Source: Clostridiales bacterium
GTDB taxonomy: Bacteria > Bacillota > Clostridia > Christensenellales > CAG-314
Assembly: GCA_022508325.1 (NCBI GenBank)
Contig: JAFLVL010000008.1
Location: 3,585 to 36,908 of the forward strand
Length of the DNA stretch: 33,324 nt
Direction of reading: 5' to 3'
Both the position numbers and the translations under genes were made by a program. The notes beneath the pieces were generated by a model, which saw only the letters and a list, made by a program, of their open reading frames with translations, was not told the DNA's origin and did not search any database. Within the stretch, counting starts at the first letter, position 1. Every line of letters begins with the position of its first letter. This document shows, one piece after another, positions 8,690-17,544 of the stretch.

Positions 8690-9774
8690 TACTTCTTTTT
8701 TATTCCGTTGCCGCCACTTAGCACGCCCGAATCGAAGTCGTAAACAAAGATTTGCAGTTCGCGATAGTCGGCAATCGCCTGTTCTACCAACGCCTCGCCG
8801 TAGGCTGTACGAGAAAACTTTGCCTCCCACAGCCCGTAAGCGAGAGAACCGGGCGTGGTATTGATTTCGTTGACGTAAAGTTTGCCGTTAGCTTTATCCA
8901 ATAAATAATCCACTCGTATTACTCCACCAAATCCAAGTTTTTCGTAAACCAAAGTCGTAAGCTGCTCCACCGCGCTTGCGACTTTTTCGTCGAGGGGCGC
9001 AGGCTTGCGGTCGTATGCCTCGTTTTCTACGTATTTGTCTGCAAACGTCAATATATCGTGAGTTGTCAAGGGTTGGTCGATGACACTGAGCTTCACTTTG
9101 CCGCCTACTCGCATTGCCGCGCAGTTCAATTCGGTAAAGTCACTCAATGCTTCTTCTACTAATACTTTTGCATCTAGTTTGAACGCGCGCATTAACGCTT
9201 CCTCCAGCCCCTCGTAAGCCTTGCAGACCTCTACGCCGATACTCGACCCCAGTTTGCATGGCTTGATAATCAGCGGGAAGCGCAATTCGGCGATACGCTC
9301 TTTCAGTTGCGGCAGGTCACTTTTCGTCAGTTCAACTCCCTTGACCGTCGGTATGTCAAAGCTATTCAAGACGCGTTTCGTCAAGGCCTTATCCATTGCC
9401 ACCGCGCTCGAGGCTAGATCCGAGCCGACGAGTGGTATACCCGACATTTGACATAGCGCGGCAATACAACCGTCCTCGCCGTTGACTCCGTGACAACAGT
9501 TGACTGCGACGTCGATAGGAATGGTCTTGACGACACGCCTACCGCGCATTACGCAAATAGCGCCTTCGCCCAACTTGAAAACTACCGTTTTGTTGAGCTT
9601 GCCCTCAACGTGCTTCTTGGGCGTCCAATCGTTGGGCACGAGGTAGCACCTGTTGTTTTTGTCGAGATATGCGCTCACGAGATTACCGTCGAAATACCCG
9701 CGCGCAAGACAAGCGGTGATTATGGAAATGTCGTGCTCACAGCTTTTGCCGCCATATATTATCAAAACGTTCAT
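8689..9774 (-). CDS. ddl: D-alanine--D-alanine ligase family protein
   Basis: IIYGGKSCEHDISI, HGVNGEDGCIAALCQMSGIPLVGS, AMDKALTK, KPCKLGSSIGV, RVDYLLD, NEINTTPGS. Confidence 0.88.
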   Translation of the reverse strand: MNVLIIYGGKSCEHDISIITACLARGYFDGNLVSAYLDKNNRCYLVPNDWTPKKHVEGKLNKTVVFKLGEGAICVMRGRRVVKTIPIDVAVNCCHGVNGEDGCIAALCQMSGIPLVGSDLASSAVAMDKALTKRVLNSFDIPTVKGVELTKSDLPQLKERIAELRFPLIIKPCKLGSSIGVEVCKAYEGLEEALMRAFKLDAKVLVEEALSDFTELNCAAMRVGGKVKLSVIDQPLTTHDILTFADKYVENEAYDRKPAPLDEKVASAVEQLTTLVYEKLGFGGVIRVDYLLDKANGKLYVNEINTTPGSLAYGLWEAKFSRTAYGEALVEQAIADYRELQIFVYDFDSGVLSGGNGIKKK

Positions 9775-9804
9775 TTTCGTCCTCCTTCCTTAGCCAATCT
9801 GTGA

Positions 9805-11262
9805 TTATAAGTTTACTACGTCGGGCAGGTCGTTCTGAAAGAGAATTATTCCGCCGTTGACGTACTTATTTGCAAGAGCAACCGCCTGCGTGAGATTTTG
9901 CGCGAATACTACTTTGCAGTCTGTTTTATTCAAACCCTCCGCCAGGCTTGATGCATTAACTCCGAGCACCACCGCGACGTCGCACACCGAACCGAGGAAC
10001 TTGCCGCACTCAACGTTCAACTTGTGACTGTTTCTGCCGCATTCGACAAGTCCCTGAGTTATGGCGACCTTGACACAATGAAAATTTTTGAGCGTCGCGC
10101 AACAGCTTTTTACCCCCACAATCGAGCCGTTGTAGCTGTCGTCAAGTATATAACAGTTTGCGCCCTTCATCAGCTCCATGCGGTGCGGAGTTTGCTTGAC
10201 GTCGCCCACTCGAGCAAGCGTTTGGTCGAGAGTTTGCCCCAATTTAAGCGCCATCTGCAAGCACATAGCGAATGTGTCTTTCACGTAATCGGAGATTTGC
10301 GGAAGACACATTTCACGCGTTTCGCCGTCCACAGTTACGCGCAATTTCGTTCCGTCAAAGTCAACGCCTAGCGTCTCGATTTGCAAATTTTCGTAAGACA
10401 AATGCTTTGCGCAATCGCCTACTTCCAGTATTTTCTCGGCAAATTCGTCGGAAGAATTCACCACGCAAAAGCCGTCTTGAGGAAGGCATTTGGGCAGTTC
10501 GCATTTCGCCTGTAAGACGTTGTCTATCGAGCCGAATGTTGACAAGTGCTGAGCGCAAACGCCTGTTAAAACGCCGTACAGCGGCTTAAACAGCCTACAC
10601 AGCTCCTTAATATCGCCGATTTTGCGCGCACCGAACTCCAAAATTAGATATTGGCGCCCATTTAAATCAGTATTGTTTATGTAGGTGGAAATACCCAACG
10701 GAGTATTGCAACTTCCGCTTGGAGCGATACTGTTGTCGATAAGTACCGACAGCATGTCTTTGACAGAGGTCTTTCCGTAACTGCCTGTGACTGCTATCAC
10801 CGTGACGCCGCTTTGACGCAATTTTTCCGTTGCCTTTTTCAAATAATACTTTGCGATCATTACGTCTACAGGTAGGCAAATCAACCAAGCAAGCAGAGCT
10901 AGAAGCGGCAACACACACGCCCAAAAGCTCACGCCGACAAAGTAGCAGAGAGTAAAGATACAGACGTACTCTACCGCCAACATTCGAATAATTCGCTTGG
11001 TGAATTTCAACGGACATTTGCGTTTGACAACACTCCACGCGATGGCTAATGCCGCGTAGATACCCACGGTGATAAATTCGGAAATATGAAAGATCAACAA
11101 CGCAATGAGCTGTCCGAATAGCAAGGACAGAAAGTACCAGCTGAACAGTATCTTGACGTAGCCGCGCTGAGGTCGGTAGCTTGCTGCTTGTAGCACACGG
11201 AAACATTCGGCGGACGTGACTGTCAAGAGCAAAGCGCAGATTATAGATAATAACGCGCGCAA
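9805..11262 (-). CDS. Membrane-anchored Mur ligase (MurF-like) with N-terminal TM region
   Basis: About 4 hydrophobic helices, then VTGSYGKTSVKDML P-loop, NTPLGIS, DDSYNGS, TQGLVECG; adjacent to ddl. Confidence 0.8.
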   Translation of the reverse strand: MRALLSIICALLLTVTSAECFRVLQAASYRPQRGYVKILFSWYFLSLLFGQLIALLIFHISEFITVGIYAALAIAWSVVKRKCPLKFTKRIIRMLAVEYVCIFTLCYFVGVSFWACVLPLLALLAWLICLPVDVMIAKYYLKKATEKLRQSGVTVIAVTGSYGKTSVKDMLSVLIDNSIAPSGSCNTPLGISTYINNTDLNGRQYLILEFGARKIGDIKELCRLFKPLYGVLTGVCAQHLSTFGSIDNVLQAKCELPKCLPQDGFCVVNSSDEFAEKILEVGDCAKHLSYENLQIETLGVDFDGTKLRVTVDGETREMCLPQISDYVKDTFAMCLQMALKLGQTLDQTLARVGDVKQTPHRMELMKGANCYILDDSYNGSIVGVKSCCATLKNFHCVKVAITQGLVECGRNSHKLNVECGKFLGSVCDVAVVLGVNASSLAEGLNKTDCKVVFAQNLTQAVALANKYVNGGIILFQNDLPDVVNL

Positions 11263-11266
11263 AGTC

Positions 11267-11968
11267 TCACCTCACAAAATTTTTTACGGTATTGGCGAAT
11301 GAACTTGGCGAATAGAAAAACGCGTAATGGTCGCCCTCTATATCCACAAGCTCACAGTCGGGGATTAGCCTAGCCAACTTTTTTGCATGAGCAAGCGGAG
11401 TCGCAGTGTCGGCGCGTCCGTTGACAATCAGTACAGGGCACTTGACGCGTTTGGCGTAGCGGGACAAGTCTTCGTTGATAACCTTGACGAAAGTCGCGCG
11501 CATAGTCGGGCTGCAATTGCGGTAGTCCTCGCTACCTTGACTCACAGGCAGAGACGCTAGCTTCAGCTTTGCCAAAAATTTTCTAAACTTGTAACGCTTG
11601 ACACGCCACCACCGTTTGAAGGAGAATCGCCTAAGTCCCGCAGGACCGACGAAAAGCATACGTTCGACAATCTTCGGATAGGTAGCCGCAAGTACCATCG
11701 CCACACGACAGCCAAAGCTATGCCCGACGAGCGTGACGCGGGTCAAACCCTGTTCTTTCAGAAATTCATAGAGTCTCTCGGCGTAGTCGGCAACGGAAAA
11801 ACCGTCCTGACTTGGCGGCGGACTTTTGCCAAAGCCGTCAAAATCCACGAGATAGTTCTTGTAACCTGGCAATCGCCTGGCAATCGGCGCAAAAATGCTG
11901 CCGTCACAGCCCCAACCGTGCAAATATACTATCGCCTTGTCGCCATCTCCATACGTTTCAAAATACAC
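11267..11968 (-). CDS. Alpha/beta fold hydrolase
   Basis: YLHGWGCDGSIF, GHSFGCR nucleophile elbow, NGRADTATP, EGDHYAF. GTG start at 11968. Confidence 0.85.
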   Translation of the reverse strand: MYFETYGDGDKAIVYLHGWGCDGSIFAPIARRLPGYKNYLVDFDGFGKSPPPSQDGFSVADYAERLYEFLKEQGLTRVTLVGHSFGCRVAMVLAATYPKIVERMLFVGPAGLRRFSFKRWWRVKRYKFRKFLAKLKLASLPVSQGSEDYRNCSPTMRATFVKVINEDLSRYAKRVKCPVLIVNGRADTATPLAHAKKLARLIPDCELVDIEGDHYAFFYSPSSFANTVKNFVR

Positions 11969-12014
11969 CGCGCAATACCTTTAAATATTGTATGAAATGA
12001 TTGCGCTAATTGTG

Positions 12015-12048
12015 CCAAAAGAAAAAGCCCATTTCTCTCGAAATGAGC
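12015..12048 (-). terminator. Intrinsic terminator of tsaE-tsaB-rimI
   Basis: Minus strand GCTCATTTC-GAGA-GAAATGGGC followed by TTTTTCTTTT. Confidence 0.75.
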
Positions 12049-12070
12049 TTCAACTGCCTATTTAGTGTTA

Positions 12071-12535
12071 TTACTCCGCCTTTTCAGTCAACGGCAACAC
12101 CATCGTGTAGGCGTCGCGGCTGGGATAACGGGATCTTCTGTAAAAATTCTTGCGGATTCCCTCTTCTTTGTAGCCGCATTTGCGGTACAGTTCAACTGCG
12201 GGCAAATTGGCTACGTTGACCTCGAGTTCTGCACGCTCGCAACCATTTTCTTTGGCAAAATCTGCCATTGTCCGCAACAGTTCGGTTGCGATACCCTTTC
12301 TACGGTGTTCGGGGAGCACTGCAACGTTACAAATCTGCGCTTCTTCATACATTAGGCGCACACAGGAATAGCCTACTATTTTGCCGTCGATTTCATAGGC
12401 AAAAAAGTGGGAAAAATTATTGTTAAATTCGCCGATTAGAGCTTGAACAGACCAAGCGTCTCTGTCAAAACACGCCTTTTCGATATTATTTAGCTGAAAT
12501 ACCGTCTGCATTGAAAATTCTAACTTTGTTGTCAC
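12071..12535 (-). CDS. rimI: Ribosomal-protein-alanine N-acetyltransferase RimI (GNAT)
   Basis: CNVAVLPEHRRKGIATELL, ELEVNVANLPAVELYRKCGY; GTG start overlaps the tsaB stop (GTGA). Confidence 0.88.
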   Translation of the reverse strand: MTTKLEFSMQTVFQLNNIEKACFDRDAWSVQALIGEFNNNFSHFFAYEIDGKIVGYSCVRLMYEEAQICNVAVLPEHRRKGIATELLRTMADFAKENGCERAELEVNVANLPAVELYRKCGYKEEGIRKNFYRRSRYPSRDAYTMVLPLTEKAE

Positions 12536-13098
12536 TTTCTGTTCTCCTCTGCCTGACTGCGCCGAATGTACAACGGCGTCAAAGTGTCGTTGAAATCGTT
12601 TGATTTATACTTTTCGCGAATAATCTCTATTGCGCCGTCGAAATAGTCGGTTGCGCTACTCGCCCTGCCTGCATTATTCACCCTTTCGTCGTCGTAACTG
12701 ATAAGCATTGGCGGGGTCGTCGTATTATAGTCGGCAAAATAGTAGCCGTTGCCCGCGTCAATCACAGCCCGCCCTTTTGCGCCGCAATTACGCGACTTGG
12801 CGATAGCTTCCAGGCAACAGACCGAAATATATGGTAGCGCAACAGCCGAGCAGTATCCTTTCACGGTTGATATGCCTATACGAATTCCTGTGAAACTGCC
12901 CGGACCGATGGCGCACGCGTAGGCGTCAAGATCCGTAAAGTCAATATTTGCCTGTTTCAGCGCCTCGTCTACCTTTTTGCACAGCATCTCGCTATGGTGT
13001 ACACCGACGGAAGGCGCGGTCACGTTAGTTATTCTGTTGTCTTCCACTACCGCAACAACCAGGTCGGGGGTAGTGGTATCAATGTAGAGTATTCTCAT
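12532..13098 (-). CDS. tsaB: tRNA threonylcarbamoyladenosine biosynthesis protein TsaB
   Basis: MRILYIDTTTPDLVVAV, HHSEMLCKKVDEAL, AIGPGSFTGIRIGISTVKG. Confidence 0.9.
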   Translation of the reverse strand: MRILYIDTTTPDLVVAVVEDNRITNVTAPSVGVHHSEMLCKKVDEALKQANIDFTDLDAYACAIGPGSFTGIRIGISTVKGYCSAVALPYISVCCLEAIAKSRNCGAKGRAVIDAGNGYYFADYNTTTPPMLISYDDERVNNAGRASSATDYFDGAIEIIREKYKSNDFNDTLTPLYIRRSQAEENRK

Positions 13099-13514
13099 CT
13101 TACAGTAATTTTTCTTGTATCGTCGTCTATCTTTTCAATCGTCACGGTAATGCAATGTGCAGGCAACAAATTCGCCACGTTCTCACTCCATTCAATTGCG
13201 GCGACGGCATTTTTGTCGTAGAAAAACTCATTTAGCCCCAATATCTCCGCTTCCTCGCTGTCCTCGATACGATAAAAATCGAAATGATTGAGTGTTAGTC
13301 TGCCGTCATAACTGTTGTGTAGCGCAAAAGTCGGACTTGTCACCACGTCGTTAATGTTGAGACCTCGTGCAAGACCCTTGACAAAATGCGTTTTGCCTGC
13401 GCCAAGGTCGCCTTTAAGCAACAGCACCTCGCCACCGACAAAATCAGTTGAAAGCTGTTCGGCAAACGCCTCTGTTTCGGCAACGTTATGGGAAATGAAT
13501 TCGGTGTTTTTCAT
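13095..13514 (-). CDS. tsaE: tRNA threonylcarbamoyladenosine biosynthesis ATPase TsaE
   Basis: LLLKGDLGAGKTHFVKGLARGL, SPTFALHNSY, HFDFYRIED. Start at 13514 chosen because a promoter lies just upstream. Confidence 0.9.
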   Translation of the reverse strand: MKNTEFISHNVAETEAFAEQLSTDFVGGEVLLLKGDLGAGKTHFVKGLARGLNINDVVTSPTFALHNSYDGRLTLNHFDFYRIEDSEEAEILGLNEFFYDKNAVAAIEWSENVANLLPAHCITVTIEKIDDDTRKITVR

Positions 13515-13523
13515 ACTCAATAC

Positions 13524-13552
13524 AGTATACAACAAATTACGAAGATAATCAA
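13524..13552 (-). promoter_or_regulatory. Promoter of tsaE-tsaB-rimI
   Basis: Minus strand TTGATT-17-TATACT; -10 box ends 9 nt before the ATG. Confidence 0.65.
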
Positions 13553-13670
13553 GTAGTATATTTGACAACCCCTACTAATCATATTCTTTGAATACAAAGT
13601 AACGATGGCGCAACTTTATAATTATCACGCCATCGTTAAGATATTTTTTGAAGAATTTCTTTTAGTTTTC

Positions 13671-14426
13671 CTAATTGCCGTCAGAGGCTGTGTCTTGCTC
13701 CGCTACTGCAGCGGCAGCAGAGTCATCTGCCTGTGCTCCGTCTACGTCTGTAGCTTGCTCTGCCACCTTCTTTTTGCCGATTTCCCAATGCAACGCTTTT
13801 GACAGCGGCTTGTATGTAAAATACGTTACCAAAGCGCAAACCAAACAACGCAAAATATTGAACGGTACCACGGCGAGGGGCAGGTAGTAGTTGTAGACGG
13901 TGTCTGCCGTGACATTAGGATAGAGCGCTTGCATCATGCCGACTATTGCTCCCATACCGAATTTGTTGGCATAGAAGGGAATTAGCACGAGCCAATTCAT
14001 CAACACTCCCACTATTACCGCGCACACCATGCCCAAAGCCATGCCCAAAATCGCGCCCTTGCGGTTTTTGAAAAAGCGATAAATGAGGGCTGCCGGAAGT
14101 ACGTTGGCAACGCCTATCGCAATGTCGCCCAATTCGCCTATGCAAGCAGTGCTCGTAAACGGCATTTTGATACAACACTTGATAACGATTATCAACGCTC
14201 CCTCAACAGGACCGAGCGCAAAGCCCCCCAAAAGGGCTGGCAGATCGGATATTTGCATATCGAGGAACGACGGGAACATAAAGGGCAGAGGGAACTTGAC
14301 GAACATATACAATACGAATGATATTGCCGCCAAAATTGCCATAACCGCAATATTTCCTGCAGAAAAATGCTTGCTGATTGCGTTGGCTTTCGCTGATTTG
14401 GTTGATTCTGTTGTTTCATTTTTCAT
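13671..14426 (-). CDS. ribU: Riboflavin ECF transporter S component RibU
   Basis: Hydrophobic S-component with PFMFPSFLDMQISDLPALLGGFALGPVEGALI; preceded by an FMN riboswitch. ATG at 14426. Confidence 0.88.
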   Translation of the reverse strand: MKNETTESTKSAKANAISKHFSAGNIAVMAILAAISFVLYMFVKFPLPFMFPSFLDMQISDLPALLGGFALGPVEGALIIVIKCCIKMPFTSTACIGELGDIAIGVANVLPAALIYRFFKNRKGAILGMALGMVCAVIVGVLMNWLVLIPFYANKFGMGAIVGMMQALYPNVTADTVYNYYLPLAVVPFNILRCLVCALVTYFTYKPLSKALHWEIGKKKVAEQATDVDGAQADDSAAAAVAEQDTASDGN

Positions 14427-14594
14427 AATTTCAACTATGACCTCCTTATCATAGATTTTAATTTGAAAGTGCAGTCGCGGCACAGGCGGACAACTTGTGA
14501 CTACTGACAGAAGGGTGCGTACATAGACGTACGTGACCGAGGCAGCTTGACGCACGTAGTTCGTATGGGACGATGAATGCGCATTCAAATTTCG

Positions 14595-14629
14595 AAACGA
14601 AAAGCCCTCAAGGATTGCTCCTCAAGGGC
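14595..14629 (-). terminator. Terminator in the expression platform of the FMN riboswitch
   Basis: Minus strand GCCCTTGAGGA-GCAA-TCCTTGAGGGC then TTTTCGTTT. Confidence 0.82.
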
Positions 14630-14660
14630 GTGTAAAAATCTCATATAGAAAGATATTTTA

Positions 14661-14778
14661 CAATTCTTTTCTCATCCGGACTATACCGTCGGCTCGGGAA
14701 TTTCACCCGATCGGCGCAACGAAATCGCTGCGTTCATAGGCTGTAACTATCGGTGTGGAATTTCACCACGCCCCAAAG
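14661..14778 (-). ncRNA. FMN riboswitch (RFN element)
   Basis: Minus strand GGGGCGTGGTGAAATTCCACACCGATAGTTACAGCC...GATCGGGTGAAATTCCCGAGCCGACGGTATAGTCCGGATGAGAAAAGAAT, matching RFN consensus blocks. Confidence 0.95.
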
Positions 14779-14800
14779 AATTATTTCATTTTATATTTTT

Positions 14801-14829
14801 ATTGTATCACCATCTGCACATTTGCGCAA
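14801..14829 (-). promoter_or_regulatory. Promoter of the FMN riboswitch / ribU transcript
   Basis: Minus strand TTGCGC-17-TACAAT with extended -10 TGATACAAT. Confidence 0.6.
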
Positions 14830-14836
14830 GCATTTT

Positions 14837-15832
14837 TTAGTACTTTACCAGAGATTTGGAGAAGGCGTACAGCTTAGCGTCAAACTGCCTGGTTTTAGCA
14901 AGCGCTTCCACTATGTCCTCGTCAAAAATCTTGTTGTTCTTAATGCCGATTACGCGGTTGGTTTTGTCGGAAATGAGGCACTTGACAGCGTGTTCGCCCA
15001 TACGAATACCCAAAAGAGTGTCCTGAATCGTTGCGTCGCCACCACGCTGAAGGTGACCGAGCACCACGGAACGAATATTAATCTTGGGCATACGCTCCAA
15101 TATCGAATCGCGAATAATGTCCGCGACTTTGCCGCTGAGATACTCACCGTTGATACGAACGCCCTCGGAAACGAGGATAATATTGTCGTGTTTTCCCACC
15201 TTAGCGTTGTGCTTTAACGTCGAAACTACCTTGTCGAGATCCAGCTCAACCTCGGGCAAAAGCACTACTTCTGCTCCGCAAGCGATGCTGGCGTATAGCG
15301 CAATGTCACCGCAATGTCTGCCCATAACTTCCACAACAAAGCTACGTTCATTGCAGTACATGGTGTCTCTAAGTCCCTTAACTGCGTTGATTACCGTTGC
15401 CGTCGCGCTGTCGAAACCGAGAGTAAAGTCTGTGTAAGCCAAGTCATTGTCGATTGTGCCGGGGATACCTACAGTATTCACACCATACTTTGTGCTAAGC
15501 ACCTTAGCGCCGTTGAAGCTGCCGTCGCCACCGATTACGACCAAACCTTCAATACCGAATTTTTGAAGGGTTGCAATAGCTTTTTTCTGACCTTGCGGCG
15601 TAAACATAGCAGGGCAACGCGCAGTACCGAGCACTGTGCCCCCGCGGTGCGCAATGTTCTCCACACTTTGGACTGTCAGTAACTCAACCTTGCCGTCGAT
15701 TAGACCTTGATAGCCGTTGTAAATGCCGTATACTTCAAGTCCCTTTTGCAGACCGCATTTCACAGTCGCATATATTGCGGCGTTCATACCTTGAGAATCG
15801 CCACCACTTGTCAAAACACCGATTTTTTTCAT
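14837..15832 (-). CDS. pfkA: ATP-dependent 6-phosphofructokinase
   Basis: MKKIGVLTSGGDSQGMNAAIYA, VVIGGDGSFNGAK, GIPGTIDNDLAYTDFTLGFDSA, EVMGRHCGDIAL; GGDGS and PGTIDND favour ATP over PPi. Confidence 0.92.
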   Translation of the reverse strand: MKKIGVLTSGGDSQGMNAAIYATVKCGLQKGLEVYGIYNGYQGLIDGKVELLTVQSVENIAHRGGTVLGTARCPAMFTPQGQKKAIATLQKFGIEGLVVIGGDGSFNGAKVLSTKYGVNTVGIPGTIDNDLAYTDFTLGFDSATATVINAVKGLRDTMYCNERSFVVEVMGRHCGDIALYASIACGAEVVLLPEVELDLDKVVSTLKHNAKVGKHDNIILVSEGVRINGEYLSGKVADIIRDSILERMPKINIRSVVLGHLQRGGDATIQDTLLGIRMGEHAVKCLISDKTNRVIGIKNNKIFDEDIVEALAKTRQFDAKLYAFSKSLVKY

Positions 15833-15846
15833 ACAGTACCTCTTTT

Positions 15847-17400
15847 TTATATACTTCTATGTTTATTATATTCCACGTCGGAATCTTTGCGGAAAAAATG
15901 TTTGGTTGTCGCAAGTCTGCCAAATAGCTTGCGTTTTGTTGCATTTACGTTGAAAGTCAAGTTCAGATTGTCGTACAAATTCTGACGTCTGACCAAACGC
16001 TTATTAAATCCGCCCTTGTGATAGCCCCAAGCGCACTCGGAGAGAGCGTCCAATCTCGGCAATAGGTGGAAGAACAGCTTGTCGACGCTGTCTACATACT
16101 CTGTCCAAAGAGTCCCCTCTACGCCCAAAACGTTATTGCGTTTAGAACGTGGCACACCCTTGAACGGATTGAGCTTCAGAGTCTTATTAAGCGGAGTCAT
16201 TGCGTACGGCAACCCGAAATACGCATTAAAATAGGGAGAAATGATAACTTTTCTGCCTGTTTTGGTATGTGACGCCGCGCTGCGTTGCTTAAACGGCTGC
16301 CAAATTTGACTTACAATCTCTGTCGAGGCGTCCTTGGTTATGCCGTCGTTCCAACAAATGACTGTCTTGCCCTTGGCTTCGAGGTGAATGCGAAATTGCT
16401 CCACCATGTACGTTTGCAGCTCGTCATAGTCGTTTAGTTTGAGCTCGGACATGCGCTCGCGGCACAGGCGGCAGTTGCACCACCTGTCTTTTGGTACTTC
16501 GTCGCCGCCAAGATGCACGTATTCTGACGGGAAAAGCTCGCATACTTCGTCCAAAATATCACGAATAAAGTCGTAGCTTCTATCATTGCCCGCGCAGAGA
16601 ATATCTTTGGATATGCCCCAGGTCTTGCGAACTTCATTGACCGCGCCTGTACAGCTGTATTCGGGGTAGGACGCCAACGCCGCGACGAAATGCCCGGGGA
16701 CGTCGATTTCCGGAATAACGTCGACATTGTGTTCTGCGGCGAATTTTACAAGCTCGCGTACGTCGTCCTTAGTGAGGTAGCCGCCATAAGGGGTCTCATC
16801 GACATAGCGTTTGCCGTCCTTGACGGTTTCAGTGCCTTGCCGATTGCTTCCAACCGTCACGAGTTGGGGATATTTGTCAATTTGCAAACGGAATCCTTGA
16901 TCGTCGGATAGGTGCACATGTAGCTTGTTGAGCTTGACCTGCGACATGAGCTCGACTATTTGTTTGAGAGTATCGAGGTCAAAAAAGTGCCTTGCAATAT
17001 CCACCAGTAAGCCGCGGTATGCAAATTTCGGAGCGTCCTTGATGTAGCAATTAGCGCACATAATATTGGTCTGCGACGTGTCAAGAGCAAATATCTGACG
17101 CAAAGTCTCCACCGCGTAGAAACACCCTATTTTCGTCGATGCCGAAACAGTTGCCACGCTTTGCGAAATGCTGACGACGTATCCTTCCTGCGGACATTCT
17201 TCTGTATGATTAAAAATTATTTGCGCTTCTTCTATAACGTCTGTAAATTCCAAGCGAAAGCCTGCACTTTCCTGTACGAGCGTGACAAACCTTTCTACTT
17301 GCTTGTCGAACGAGCCGTCTGTATAGACCTTGGAATGTTCGTCGACTAAGAATGCGCCCGATATATTTTCTGACTTTTGAGGATTAGGTAAAATTTTCAT
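15847..17400 (-). CDS. Glycoside hydrolase family 20 beta-N-acetylhexosaminidase, no signal peptide apparent
   Basis: APKFAYRGLLVDIARHFFDLDTLKQIVELMSQVKLNKLHVHLSDDQGFRLQI, YVHLGGDEVPKDRW. Confidence 0.9.
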   Translation of the reverse strand: MKILPNPQKSENISGAFLVDEHSKVYTDGSFDKQVERFVTLVQESAGFRLEFTDVIEEAQIIFNHTEECPQEGYVVSISQSVATVSASTKIGCFYAVETLRQIFALDTSQTNIMCANCYIKDAPKFAYRGLLVDIARHFFDLDTLKQIVELMSQVKLNKLHVHLSDDQGFRLQIDKYPQLVTVGSNRQGTETVKDGKRYVDETPYGGYLTKDDVRELVKFAAEHNVDVIPEIDVPGHFVAALASYPEYSCTGAVNEVRKTWGISKDILCAGNDRSYDFIRDILDEVCELFPSEYVHLGGDEVPKDRWCNCRLCRERMSELKLNDYDELQTYMVEQFRIHLEAKGKTVICWNDGITKDASTEIVSQIWQPFKQRSAASHTKTGRKVIISPYFNAYFGLPYAMTPLNKTLKLNPFKGVPRSKRNNVLGVEGTLWTEYVDSVDKLFFHLLPRLDALSECAWGYHKGGFNKRLVRRQNLYDNLNLTFNVNATKRKLFGRLATTKHFFRKDSDVEYNKHRSI

Positions 17401-17483
17401 CGTAGTCCTTTCAAAAGAATAAATCTAAATTAGTCTACTGATTATTGTAACACAGGAATTAAAATATTACAACTTAATGACAT

Positions 17484-17517
17484 AAAAAAGGCGATCAGAT
17501 TGTGTAAATCGCCTTTT
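17484..17517 (-). terminator. Terminator of the potABCD operon
   Basis: AAAAGGCGAT (17486-17495) and ATCGCCTTTT (17508-17517); minus strand ends in a T run. Confidence 0.8.
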
Positions 17518-17544
17518 AATTTTAAAATTTTTAGGATTTTGGAC

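Noticed and set aside
14837-15832. PFK motif GGDSQGMNA instead of GGDAPGMNA as a sign of altered function
   Set aside because: From memory GGDxQGMNA forms are common in bacterial PfkA; other active-site motifs are intact.
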